Positions 1 through 10,560 of a stretch of 28,400 bases of DNA are shown one piece after another. The stretch spans positions 1 to 28,400 of the forward strand of contig LLCB01000503.1 of the NCBI GenBank assembly GCA_001414345.1, written 5' to 3'. The position numbers were made by a program, and so were the translations under genes. The notes beneath the pieces were generated by a model, which made no database searches, was not told the origin of the DNA, and saw nothing but the letters and a program-made list of their open reading frames with translations. Source of the DNA: Hymenoscyphus infarciens. Lineage: Eukaryota > Ascomycota > Leotiomycetes > Helotiales > Helotiaceae. How positions within the stretch are numbered: the first letter of the stretch is position 1; every line of letters begins with the position of its first letter.

Positions 1-159
1 TAATTTATCGATTACCTTAGTAGTAATAATACTAGATAATAATACTAGGTAATCGATTTATTTATCTATTACCTAGCTAGAAATAATACTACTAGGTAAT
101 CGATTAATTTATCGATTACCTTACTAGAAATAATAATACTAGGTAATCGATTAATTTAT
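1..159 (+). repeat. Higher-order repeat copy 1 (identical to 771-929)
   Basis: These 159 bases match 771-929 base for base, at an offset of 770. Neighbouring units in the array differ from each other at several positions. The identity therefore marks a recent multi-unit duplication or conversion inside the satellite rather than independent conservation. The match may extend left beyond the window. Confidence 0.9.
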
Positions 160-770
160 CGATTACCTTACTAGTAATACTACTAGGTAATCGATTTATT
201 TATCTATTACCTAGCTAGTAATAATAATACTAGGTAATCGATTTATTTATCGATTACCTTGATAGTAATAATAATAATAGTAATCGATTTATTTATCTAT
301 TACCTAGCTAGTAATAATACTACTAGGTAATCGATTTATTTATCGATTATCTTACTAGAAATAATAATACTAGATAATCGATTTATTTATCGATTACCTT
401 ACTAGAAATAATAATACTAGGTAATCGATTAATTTATCGATTACCTTACTAGAAATAATAATACTAGGTATTCGATTTATTTATTGGTTACCTTACTAAT
501 AATAATAATACTAGTTAATAAATTAATTTATCGATTACCTTACTAGAAATAATACTACTAGGTAATCGATTAATTTATTAATTAGCTAAGTAGAAATAAT
601 AATACTAGGTAATCGATTTATTTATCGATTACCTTACTAGGAATAATAATACTAGGTAATCGATTTATTTATCGATTACCTTACTAGAAATAATACTAGT
701 AGGTAATCGATTTATTTATTAATTACTTTACTAGAAATAATACTACTAGTAATAATACTAGGTAATCGAT

Positions 771-929
771 TAATTTATCGATTACCTTAGTAGTAATAAT
801 ACTAGATAATAATACTAGGTAATCGATTTATTTATCTATTACCTAGCTAGAAATAATACTACTAGGTAATCGATTAATTTATCGATTACCTTACTAGAAA
901 TAATAATACTAGGTAATCGATTAATTTAT
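771..929 (+). repeat. Higher-order repeat copy 2
   Basis: Second copy of the 159-base block at 1-159. The match breaks at base 930, where TTAATTTATC becomes TTAATTTATT. Confidence 0.9.
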
Positions 930-1440
930 TAATTATCTTACTAGAAATAATAATACTAGGTAATCGATTTATTTATCTATTACCTTACTAGTAATACTAC
1001 TAAATAATCGATTTATTTATCGATTACCTTAGCTAGTAATAATACTACTAGGTAATCGATTTATTTATTAATTACCTTACTAGTAATAATACTAGGTAAT
1101 CGATTTATTTATTAATTACTAGTAATACTAGGTAATCGATTTATTTATCGATTACTATACTAGAAATAATACCTTACTAGTAATAATACTAGGTAATTGA
1201 TTTATTTATCTATTATCTTAATAGTAATAATTCTAGGTAATAATACTAGGTAATTGATTTATTTATTAATTACCTAGGTAGTAATAATAATACTAGGTAA
1301 TCGATTTATTTATTAATTACCTTCTCTTATATAAGTAAGCTAATATATATTACTTAACCTAAATTTATATAGGCTACGTTACTACTTAACGTAGCTTTCT
1401 TAGAGTACTATTCTTAATATCTTTATAGTTTAAAACATCT

Positions 1441-3420
1441 TTTAATCCTACTTTACTATATCTATTATCCTTTTTAAATATTTTGAAATTCTACTAGGAG
1501 ATCTATAATTAAACTTTTACTTTATATAACTCTTATATAATACTAAACTTTATACTTAATCCTTATCTACTAGTAGACTATTTTAGAATCTCTCTATTTA
1601 TAGATCTCTTATTACTATATTATTTAAATATAGTCTTATTAATTCTTATAACATTAATCTAAAATACTTTTTTTATAAACTCTATACTTAAATTAATACC
1701 TTAAACTCTAATTAAATTTAATATTAGTTTAAAAGTTATTAAAAAAGGTAACTAGTCTAATATAGTCTTCTTAAAACCTAATTTAAGTAATATAAGAAGG
1801 TATTCTATAGATTATTATTTTACCTTTTAGATTAAAATAATAAAGACTAATTAATAGTTTACTAATATATAATAAAGTATTTTAAAGTAGACTATAATAA
1901 AGGTAAGTAATACTAAGAGGAAGTTATAGATTTAGAGTATAAAAATAGGCTATTCCTTTCTAAAAGATAACATTTTATAAAGAACTATCTTAAAAGAGAC
2001 TATCTTAAAAGAAGGTTTCTTAAAAGGTAGTTTTCTAAAAGATAGCTATCTAAGAGAGTATATAATAAAGGGAGTTAAATAGTTAAGATAACTAGTTCTA
2101 TAAAGAGAGGTTATTAAGGTCTTTTTATAGAAGTAGGAACTTCTTTTAAAAGTAATTATAATATAGAACTACTAAGTAATAGAGAATTTTTAAGTAATAA
2201 TATAAACGTAGTATTTTAATATCTAGTTATATTATAGAGACCTTTCTAGAAGGTATAAAGTTTAGAAACACTATCTAATATAAATAAAAGCTTTATAGAG
2301 TATATAACTAGTTAACTATAAAATTAACCTAGAAAAGGACCTAGTAGTAGTTTATACTATACCTAAGAAACTAGTCGTTCTAAAAATAGCCTACTAAGTA
2401 CTCTTTTAAGTCTACTAATAAAAGCTTTCTTTAATTCTTAAGAAAAACTATTATAGATTATTTCTTTTCTTATATTATAAGAATATACTAAGATTAGTAA
2501 TCTTATATAAGTTAGGTTAGATAAATTAAGTTAGAAAGCTAACTAAGAAATCGTTAATCTTCTTTTTAAAAGTATAGTAGATGTTTATAATATTATAAAA
2601 TAAGCTTATAAAAATATATAGGCTACTCTATCTACTATAAATATCTAAGTTAAATTAATTAAATAAGTATACCTTAATTTATAAACTACTCTAGTATAAG
2701 AAGAAAAATTATACTAATTTCTACTTTTCTAAAACTAGTAAATATATAGAAAATAAAGATAATAAATATTAAATACTTAATAAGAGAAGGAAAGCTTATA
2801 GTTAGTTAAATAAGATTTATAAATAGAGAAGAAATATTAAGAAATTTAGAAAAAAGATACTTTTTTAAAATATAAAAAGATATATAAGAATAAATATAGT
2901 AAGTAAAAGCACTTTTAATAAACTAAAATATAATAATAAAAATATAAATAAGGATTCTTTTATAAATACTAATAAGTAGAATAGTAAAAATAATATTAGA
3001 CTTCTATAAATTAAATAGTTATATAAAAATTATAAGTTTACTATTTAACTTTTAAAGAATAATTTAATAATTAACCTTATATTCTTTAAGTATTCTATTA
3101 TAATTAAAAAGCTATAGTTAACTAACTCCTCCTACTCTACCTTATATTTATTACTAATTTAATCTCTACTTTATCTATAATATCTATTATACTAATTAAT
3201 AGATACTAATTAGTAATAGGTTAAAAGGTATACTAGGTTATAAAGTATACTAGAATAGGTTAAGAATAATTATAATATTAAGAGGAATTATAGTAATAGA
3301 CTATAGAATTATAGTAGAGTAGAATCGCTTTTTAAGTAATATAGTAATAGAATTTAGTAGTACTACTTTAGTAGGAAAAGAGTAAATATAACTTATTATA
3401 ATTTAAATTAATAAGCTATA
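1441..3420 (+). pseudogene. Weak RIP-degraded reading frame
   Basis: Plus-strand frame beginning at 1441. Stops are somewhat rarer than the local baseline: about 63 TAA/TAG in 660 codons overall, with clearer stretches at 1441-1800 (6 in 120) and 2701-3120 (about 9 in 140). No TGA was seen in this frame, as expected when TG is gone. Residues are rich in Lys, Asn, Ile and Leu, and 2701-2970 looks basic and disordered. The frame runs through the 15-bp repeat at 1954-2058. No family is recognised. The overall excess of openness is small, so only the two low-stop stretches and the repeat give real support. It converges with the minus-strand frame that ends near 3421. Confidence 0.25.
1954..2058 (+). 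repeat. Seven 15-bp tandem units (5-codon repeat)
   Basis: Seven consecutive 15-base units start at 1954, 1969, 1984, 1999, 2014, 2029 and 2044. The best-matched are 1984-1998 and 1999-2013, which differ only at the last base. In the plus frame the later units read roughly Ser/Thr/Gly, Ile/Phe/Tyr, Leu, Lys/Arg, Glu/Gly/Asp. That pattern has the shape of a pentapeptide repeat, whose known consensus has a central Leu or Phe every fifth residue. The second position is usually Asp or Asn in that family, which is not seen here, so the family assignment is an inference. A single stop falls in the second unit. Confidence 0.6.
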
Positions 3421-6060
3421 ATATCTATTACTTCTTAGATATATAGTACTATTATTTAAATAAAGAAGTTATATAAACATCTATATTTAGATAAAGTAAG
3501 TAGGTTTTATTACTCTTTATATATATAATATTATTATTCCTTTCCTTTATTTTATTTACTTATATATATCTATATATTCTAAACTTCTTTACTAGAAGTT
3601 TTATTAATCTTCTTTTATAAGCTACTTTATTATTCTTTTCTTTTAGTATAGCTTTATATATTCTAAGTATATATTTTATTAATTATTATACTTATAATAC
3701 TCTTTATTTTTCTTTTAATCTTAATTACTTAGTATTACTTTTCTTTATTATATCCTTTTTTTAATAAAGTATAGGTATATTATAAAAGTTAACTAGTAGT
3801 AAGAGAAACTAGGATTAAGATATAGAGGAAACCTAGTAAAACCTAGTATTATATTAATATTCTTATTTAAAGCTATAAATAAGAATAATAGTATCCTTAA
3901 TTAATATTATTACTAGTATTCTTAACGCTTTCTTTATTAAAATATTAAAATCTAAATAAAAAACATTTATATACTCTATTTATTAATACTTCTTCTTACT
4001 CTTCTTTCTTATTAATTCCTTTATATATTCGCTTTTAGCCTTTCTCTTCCTTATATTAGTTATTCCTTCTTTTATAGCTCTCTTTCTCTTCTTAGCCTTT
4101 ACCTTCTTAGCCTTCTCCTTTATATCCTTCTCTTTTATATCCTTCTCTTTCTCTTCTATTATAATTTTTAGTTAAGACCTTACTTAGTAGAGCTTTAAAG
4201 CCTTTTAATAACTTAGTAAGTATTATTATATATACTAGTAATAGATATTAACCTTAATTACCTTAGAATAATTATTTCTTAAACTTTTAAATAAGAATTA
4301 AGTTATAAATAGAGCTATATAATAACGTTAAAAAACCTTTTTATCTCTACTATTATAAAGAATCTCCTTTATATAGTAATACTAGTATATTATATTAATA
4401 ACTAGGTTATATATATAAGTAAAGTTAAAAGTATATATATTAATAGTACTTTTAGGTATTAGTAGTAGTAGAAGATCTAAAACTCTATAGATTATTTTAC
4501 TTAACTTAGAAACAGTTATTAACTTAGATTTAGAATTTTAATATAGTACTAAGGTAAATTAAATCTAATCCTTATACTTATAATTAAAAAACATATTATA
4601 AAGATCCTTTATTACTATTACTTTTAACCTAGCCTTTAATCTAGCCTTTAATCTAGTTATAGATCTTAGTTTCTTTAGAGTTAGCGCTTCTAAGTTAACT
4701 TCCTCTTCTTCCTCTATTACTTATAAGAGAGATATCTTATTAGTAAATAGATATTTCTTAAGTTTATTAGAAATACTATCTTATAAAGCACTACTAGTTA
4801 AGTTAGGTTATAAATTAGAGAGTCTAAGTATACTTAAGCCTACTTCCTTTATTATATATTTTTCCTTATTTATAAGTGTTTTAGTATTTAGAATTAAATC
4901 TAGTTTATATCTTATATTATTTATTTATATTAGACTAAGAGTTATTATATTAATTAGACTAAACTTTCTATCTATAAGATCTTTTTACTATTATTAAGAG
5001 AGAAGTTTATATATATCTCTCTAATCCTTATATATATTATTTATATTAAGTTAAGAGATATTATAGATATTAAGCTAACCCTCTTTTAAGTATATTAGAA
5101 GAAGGGGTTCTAGTTTATTACCTTTATAAGCTAAAAATTTACTCTATTTTTAAATAGACTTATAATCTAATATTTTAATAAAAAGACTATTACTTCTAAC
5201 TATCTAGACCTATTTCTTTATAATATCTATAATATCTATTTTAGTACTATCTATTTTCCTAGAAATCGCTTTATTAAGGTTTATATATAATAAATAGTCT
5301 ATTTTTAGTAAGTTAGGATATTAAAAATAGTTAGTTAAAACTTTATATAAAACTTTTTAAATTATATATACTACTAAGTATAAATCTAAGTACTCTACTC
5401 TTTATACCTAATTACTAATCTTATACTATTTATCTAAATACTTAAAAGATTCTTTATACTTTAATATATAAAATTTAAAAGTCCTTTTAAATTTATAACC
5501 TATTATAAATACGTTATACTAAGCCTTTATCTTTACTATATCTAATCCTTAGTCTTAACTAGATATTAATATATAAGATAATACTACTCCCTTTATTATA
5601 GAAGTAACTTTAGAACTAGGGTTTAGATTCTTTAAAGCATCCTTCTTACTAGAAACTTATATATAGAATTTAAGCTTCTCTAATCTATTTAATTTAAATA
5701 AAGAATTAGAGATATTATCTATATCCTTAGTTATAAGCTTCTCTAATTCATTTAAATCTAATTTATCTAATTTAGATAAAGAACTAGAGTTACTAAGACT
5801 AGCTTTATTGTTTTTATTATCCTTACTACTAAAATCTATTATTAGAGGTAATAAACTAGCTTCTTAGAGTAATCCTTTATATAAATTTTTAGTTATAGAA
5901 GATAATAGTAGTATTTAAGATAATAAGAGCTATATATTAGAGTTAAGATAATCTTCTCTAATTAAAGATTTATTTATAATATCTATTACTAATAATATAG
6001 GTTTATTATAATATATTTTTATTATTAATAAGTTTATTAGTATATTAAATAAATCTTTTA
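3421..6060 (-). pseudogene. RIP-degraded coding sequence, ~880 codons, product unknown
   Basis: The best-supported gene fossil in the window. One minus-strand frame runs from about 6060 down to about 3421 with roughly 56 TAA/TAG codons in 880 (about 6%). In two sampled stretches the other two minus frames held about 20% stops. Most stops lie where Gln (CAA, CAG) or Trp (TGG) would be plausible. The residual protein is helical and charged: Leu/Lys/Asp/Glu-rich with an alternating Leu pattern at 5700-5790, a five-Glu run at 4698-4712, and a strongly basic Lys/Glu/Arg tract at about 3985-4160. No catalytic motif survives that I can identify. The basic tract could be a nuclear or nucleic-acid-binding tail, but that is inference. 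No indel was needed to keep the frame. The original start and end cannot be fixed because ATG is destroyed. Confidence 0.5.
3985..4160 (-). other. Lys/Glu-rich basic tract inside the 3421-6060 fossil
   Basis: On the plus strand this is a CT-rich block with repeated TATATCCTTCTCTTT elements. Read on the minus strand it is an uninterrupted run of Lys, Glu, Asp, Ala and Arg codons (GAG, AAG, GAT, AAA, AGA), followed by two stops near 3980. AAG and GAG codons carry no RIP-sensitive CA or TG, which explains why this tract is the best preserved part of the frame. Such tracts occur at the ends of many nuclear and transposon proteins, so it does not identify the family. Confidence 0.55.
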
Positions 6061-6480
6061 CTATTTTATTCTAAATTTACTATCTATATAGTAATTCTAT
6101 TATAAAAATAATAGTATTTTAGTATTCTTTAATTTTAGATACCTTTTATACTTTTTATAAAGCCTTACTTACTAAGGAAATTTCGTTTTAAAGTAAGAGT
6201 ATAATTTTAGCTTTATTACTTTAAATTTATTATTTTAGAAGTTTAATAATAGAGTTAAATATATCTTATATAGAAAATTTATATTAATAATAAGTAAGAA
6301 GATTATAAGCCTACGTTTCTACTTTAAGTAGCTAGCTTTTAAGTTAAAGAACTATTCTTCTACTAAGTAGTAGATATATTATTATTAGGAAATAACCTTA
6401 GTATTTTAAAGAATAATTTACTAAAAGGGAAAACTAGTAATAAAATTCTCTTAAGCTCTAAGACTATTTAACTTTTAATA

Positions 6481-7000
6481 ATAGATAAGTAGAGAGTGTT
6501 TTTAAGTAGTAGAGGTTTACTACTAAAGTAACTAATAATATTTAAAGAAATAGTTAATTTTAAGATAAATATAGTTTAGTACTTAAAAGTAAAGACTTAC
6601 TATCTATATTCTTAAAGCTAGACTAAGATCTTAATAAACTATAAGCTTTTATAATTAATAGAGATAATTTAATTAAAAAACTATAGTAAACTTTAAAAAG
6701 AGTTACTTTAATTAAAGAACTAATTCTATTACTAGCTAAGATAAGAGAAAAAGCTTAAGAATAGTTTATAACTTTTATAAAAGTAGGATTAATAGAAGAA
6801 TTAATCTTTAAAGTTATAAAAAGTATATAAGATTTGATTAAAAGCTTAGAATCTATAATCTTAAAAGATATAGATAAATTTAAAAGTAAGGTTATAGTCT
6901 TAGAAGAGAGGTAAGATCTAGTTAAGGTAATAAAGATTATAGTATTAGTTTTTAAAGAAGTAATATTTTATAAGAGTATAGGTAAAGAATTCTACTATTT
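6481..7000 (-). pseudogene. Low-stop block, minus strand (overlapped by a plus-strand frame)
   Basis: In the same codon phase as the 3421-6060 fossil, this minus-strand block has about 8 stops in roughly 175 codons, including one run of about 70 codons without a stop at about 6770-6980. Composition is Ser/Leu/Ile/Thr/Lys-rich. The plus strand of the same stretch is also fairly open (see 6540-7160) and reads more like an amphipathic helix, so the coding strand is not settled. If minus, it would be an upstream part of the same large protein. The section between (6061-6480) has about 19 stops in 140 codons, near the baseline. Confidence 0.35.
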
Positions 7001-7160
7001 AGTTATATTATCTAATAGATAGAATAACTTTAAGTATATACTATTCTATTATTATATTATAAGCTAATATAAAGTTAGAAAGGCTAAGAGATAATTATAC
7101 TATATAACATAAGCTTAGTAATTTAGTAATAATAAATTTTTTAAGTTTAACTAATTAATT
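6540..7160 (+). pseudogene. Alternative plus-strand frame, coiled-coil-like
   Basis: A plus-strand frame covering about 6540-7160 has about 18 stops in 207 codons, and only about 3 in 84 codons between 6780 and 7030. The residual residues alternate Leu/Ile/Val with Lys/Glu/Asp/Ser as in a long amphipathic helix or coiled coil. Most stops fit Gln. It overlaps an open minus-strand frame. One of the two is a shadow of the other, and I cannot decide which by eye. No family is recognised. Confidence 0.3.
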
Positions 7161-7200
7161 TTATCTTCTTCTATTAACCGAGTTCTAATATAGCTCTTTT

Positions 7201-7740
7201 ATTAAGTTTCTAGAATACTAATATCTTTAATTCTAGGTTATAGTTCTAGTAATACTATATCTTTACTAGTATAATTACTTATAAGATGATAATTACTTAT
7301 AAGATAGTAATTACTTATAGGATAGCTAGTAGATTATAGCTCTATAAGTACTACGTCTTTGCTAGTATAATCGCTTATAGAATAGTAATCGCTTATAGGA
7401 TAGCTAGTAGATTATAGCTCTATAAATACTACGTCTTTACTAGTATAATCACTCGTAGAATAGCTAGTAGATTACGGCTTTATAAGTACTATGTCTTTAC
7501 TAGTGTAATCGCTTATAAGATAGCTAGTAGATTATAGCTCTATAAGTACCACGTCTTCACTAGTATAATAGCTTATAGAGTATAATTCTAAAAATACTCT
7601 TTCTTTACTAATATAATAGATAATAGGCTAAAAATCTAGAGACGTAGATTCTAAGATAAGAGTTTAAAGCTTTAGAGATAATATATCTTTAGTATCTTTA
7701 GTATCTTTATTAGTAGAGACGCTAGTAGGTTTACTTAAAG
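7201..7740 (-). pseudogene. Low-stop block carrying the 60-bp repeats
   Basis: Minus-strand frame in the same phase as 3421-6060, with about 9 stops in 180 codons. It includes the 60-bp tandem repeats (20 codons each), each with one stop at the same place, and a short Thr-Lys-Asp triplet repeat at about 7685-7712. The residues (Ser, Thr, Asp, Tyr, Glu, Val) are more varied than in the flanks, and CG, TG and CA are slightly more frequent. A separate section with about 12 stops in 65 codons (7001-7200) lies between this block and 6481-7000. Confidence 0.4.
7271..7582 (-). repeat. 60-bp tandem repeats with 18-bp sub-repeats
   Basis: Copies of a 60-base unit beginning GCTAGTAGATTA start at 7325, 7403, 7463 and 7523. 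The first spacing is 78 because one extra 18-base sub-unit (of the type TAATCGCTTATAGGATAG) is inserted. Three 18-base sub-units also run in tandem at 7271-7324. All lengths are multiples of three, so the minus-strand frame passes through unbroken. Each 20-codon unit reads roughly SDYTSKDVVLIEL, stop, STSYPI. The shared stop (TAA after CTA) fits a former Gln codon present before the unit multiplied, or hit in every copy. Confidence 0.85.
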
Positions 7741-8700
7741 GCTAAGACTATAAGGAAGTTATATATCTTCTTATAGATTATAAAGAAGTAGTCTTAAATA
7801 AATATTAGTAATAACTAAAAATAAGAAATAATACCTACAATCTAGTAAGAGCCTCTTATATACCTACGTTTATATTAGCGATTATCTATACTTCTTTTAT
7901 TATAATTATTCTAGTTTAAGCTAGTCTTTATAGAAGTAGTAGATGTTTTTAGAGTATATTTAAAGGTTAAGGTAGTACTAGTAGATACTATTTTATAGGT
8001 ATATAATAGTTATTAACTAAACCTTATACTAAATACTCTCCTCTTACCTCTCTTATTTTAGTAAATTATATATCTTTAATAATACTTAAAATAATCTAAA
8101 TTATAATATTTAAGGTTTTTCTTCTTAATTAAATTTATTTATTCTTAGTTAATTAAATATAAATAACTAGTAATAGTTAAGTCTTTTAAAGTAACTCTTA
8201 AATTCTCTCTTTACTATTTTATATAATAAACCTTAATCTTTTATATCTACTAATCTATTTAAGAGAAACTAGGTTAAATACTCTTAGTAGAATATAGAAT
8301 AAGTAGAGTATACTAAAACTTATTCTTAGCTATCTTAATATAAACGTTTATATACTAGTTATTAAATAATAATTTATTTTTTAGCTACTTATTTCCTAGA
8401 TTTTCTAGTTATAGTAGTTAATTTACCTTTCTTAAGAGAGAGATAATAAGCCTCTATTATAGAGTTAATAATATAAGGCAAAATATAAAAGCTATAAAGC
8501 TTTTTAAGATTAATATCTAAAGTATTTAATACTACTACTAGGCTTATAGGAGCACTTACTAAGCTTATAGAAGTACTTATTATTAGTTTATTTAAAGTAT
8601 AAATTAAATCTAAAAGTAGTTAACTAAAATTAGTAAAACCTAGATTAATTAAGTTTAAGCCTACTTCTAAACCTCCTTTTACCTTAAATAGTAGCTAGCT

Positions 8701-8880
8701 AAGTTATTTAGTAATATTCTTCTTATTATCCTTTTTATTATCCTTCTTATTATTAGTAATAAAAAGACCCTTTTTAGCCTTATTATTAAGATTAAAAGAT
8801 AGAAAGTCTAATATTTTATTAATTAGGTTATTATTTTATAAAAAATAATTAAAATCTATTTTCTTATTTTTAACTAAAAA
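8701..8880 (-). other. Stop-dense tract that would be Gln-rich if RIP is undone
   Basis: In the same minus-strand phase as the neighbouring fossils this tract has about 22 stops in 60 codons, many in TAA pairs or triplets next to GAA, GGA and AAA. If each TAA was once CAA, it would be a poly-Gln, low-complexity region such as those in fungal nuclear proteins. The same pattern is expected for any non-coding TTATTA microsatellite, so this is weak. The plus strand here is a run of TTATTATCC-type repeats. Confidence 0.2.
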
Positions 8881-9046
8881 TAAAAGGAGATAGTCTAAAT
8901 AAACTTTAGTAGTATTTTCCTTTATAGACTTATTTTAGAAATTTATTTTCTCTACTACTAAGACTAGTTATATAGTATTTAACTTAAAGCCTAAATTAAC
9001 TAAGTTCTTAAAAATAGAACTACGATTTTAAGGATTTATAGAATAA

Positions 9047-9304
9047 GTTCTAATATCTAAATTAGTAGATTCTAATATAGAAGAGGCTTTAACTACGTTA
9101 CTAGAAATAGCTAATATAGAATTTATAATAACTAGACTAAACTTAAATATAAGACTAGAAGGTAGTAAGTTAGCCTTAAAAAGAGGAGGGTATACTATTA
9201 ATAATATAAAATTAACTAATAGTAACTTAGAAGAGGGGATAGAAGTAGTCTTAATATATAAATTAACTAGTAGTATTATTAAGAGAGAGACTAAGAAGGC
9301 GTTT
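9047..9304 (+). pseudogene. 86-codon stop-free plus-strand frame
   Basis: Between TAA at 9044-9046 and TAG at 9305-9307 there are 86 plus-strand codons without any stop, the longest clean run I found on the plus strand. Residues are mixed (Glu, Ala, Leu, Thr, Asn, Gly, Arg) and include GCG, ACG and GGG codons. The frame extends with more stops over about 8560-9480 (roughly 25 stops in the 365 codons to 9640). A minus-strand frame over the same stretch also lacks stops for about 75 codons, so the coding strand is open. No family is recognised. Confidence 0.35.
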
Positions 9305-9420
9305 TAGTCTAAATTTTAAAGAATTAGTAGCTTAGATTCTAACTTTTAAATACTTTTAATTAAAGGTTTTAGAGATTTAAGTCGCTTTTCTCTTAAAGTA
9401 TTAATAGTTTTATCCCTTTC

Positions 9421-10560
9421 TACTTTAACTACTTTTACTAAATAGTTTATTAGTAAAGATACTAAGAAGATTTAAAGAAGGCTTACTAGAAGTAACTTAA
9501 GAAAGTAAAGTAGTTAATTTATCTAGCTATTCTTTTAAGAATTAAGAACTAAAAGTAAGGATTTTTAACTTAATCTTAGTAAAGGTTTTTAGAACTAGAG
9601 ATATCTTAACATTAGTAATTAAAATTATAAGTATATTATTATCTAACTACTTATTACTATTTATACTCTATTCTAATTTATTATATTATTTCGATTTAAA
9701 GTATTAGCTATTAAGTTTAATATTATTTATAAGAGGAACTAGAGTATTATCCCTTTTCTATTTTTATACCTTATAATCTAATAAGTATATAGCTTTCTCT
9801 TTTAAGTAAGTAAGAATAGTTTTATTATATAAGTTAATAGGTTTAAGGCTAATGTCTCTTATTAGTATATTTATAGTATAAATAGATATAGAAAAAATAT
9901 TACCTTTAACTATCTTTCTATGTTTTTTAAACTCTAAAATAGTTAAGTAATTAAGTTAGTATATAGTGTTTCTAATCTCTCTAAAGACTTTATTAGTATA
10001 TTTTAAATTACTTTTTTCTTAAAATAGAGTAAGAATATTAATTCCTCCTACTATATATATATCCTTATTATCTAATAAGTATATATCTTTAAGTATAAGT
10101 TTAGCTCTCTATTATCTACTTAATTAAGAAAAAGGTACTCTAATCTAAGCCTTTACCTATAGTAGAATATATATAACGCTATTATAATACTTCTTATACT
10201 TTAATTATTACTTTATAATTAGATAGAGATCTTTTATAAAAATAGTAAAAAATAGTTAGTTAATATTAATATAATTATAAAAGGCTATAGCTTTATTAGG
10301 AATTCTAGGAAGACTTTTACTAACTTTTAAAGTTATAATTCTAAGACTAACTAAGTAATACTAAATATTAGTATTATTAGTTAAGAGAGGAACTTTATAG
10401 TATTTATTATCTATAAAGAAGTTAGGTTTAAATTATAAAGGTATTATAAATTAAGAATATAGATATAGATATAGATAACTTATAAAATATAAGAGTAGGT
10501 AAGGTCTATATTTATAAGAGCTATAGTTGTAAGTTAGTCTCTATTTTAAGAAATAAATAT
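9421..10560 (-). pseudogene. RIP-degraded coding sequence, ~380 codons, product unknown
   Basis: Minus-strand frame with about 24 stops in 380 codons (about 6%), in the same phase as 3421-6060. The cleanest part is about 9735-9957, with 63 codons without a stop, preceded upstream by another 20 clean codons after a single TAA. It keeps a few undamaged CA and TG sites (for example a His CAT codon near 9920), which suits a real gene mutated short of completion. The residues suggest a globular helical protein: mixed Leu/Ile with Lys, Arg, Asn, Thr, Pro and a Val-Gly-Gly-Ile near 10040-10051. No active-site motif is recognised. Stops become denser above about 10560 (3-4 per 20 codons), so the original 5' end is not visible. 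Confidence 0.45.
10453..10482 (+). repeat. Short ATAGAT hexamer run
   Basis: A microsatellite of about four GATATA/ATAGAT hexamers. It lies in the minus-strand low-stop block and reads as alternating Leu-Tyr there. Confidence 0.7.

Larger units (their letters stand above)
1..1322 (+). repeat. Left satellite array of palindromic ~47-bp units
   Basis: About 28 tandem units of roughly 47 bp. Each unit holds a 26-bp inverted repeat with 10-base arms GGTAATCGAT and ATCGATTACC around a 6-base loop TTATTT (a perfect copy lies at 608-633). A shorter linker is often palindromic itself, with arms CTAGTA and TACTAG around four bases (1080-1095). Many units carry variants in the second arm (TCTATTACC or TTAATTACC). 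The loop gives the array a direction. The array is already running at base 1 and stops near 1322, where unrelated AT-rich sequence begins. The unit holds no CA or TG on either strand but keeps about two CG per copy. Function is unknown; this is a satellite, not a gene. Confidence 0.95.

Noticed and set aside
3121..3180. A DDE-transposase-like Pro-Pro-His-Ser-Thr-His motif at TCCTCCTACTCTACC
   Set aside because: Only a few positions fit after assuming several reversions, and the neighbouring residues do not continue the motif. It is not enough to name a transposase.
3985..4160. Lys-rich tail of a pogo/Fot1-type transposase
   Set aside because: The basic composition is compatible, but I could not trace the catalytic Asp/Asp/Asp signature or a zinc knuckle in the frame, and Lys-rich tracts are expected wherever AAG/GAG codons escape RIP.
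8701..8760. Membrane protein from hydrophobic plus-strand Leu/Phe codons
   Set aside because: The run comes from a TTATTATCC-type simple repeat. Such hydrophobic translations appear wherever T-rich strands are read.
3421..10560. Live genes using a code in which TAA and TAG mean Gln
   Set aside because: Frames become open if stops are read as Gln, but ATG, TGG, TGY, CAY and CAR codons are nearly absent as well. A working proteome cannot lack Met, Trp, Cys and His. Loss of CA and TG by RIP explains everything.
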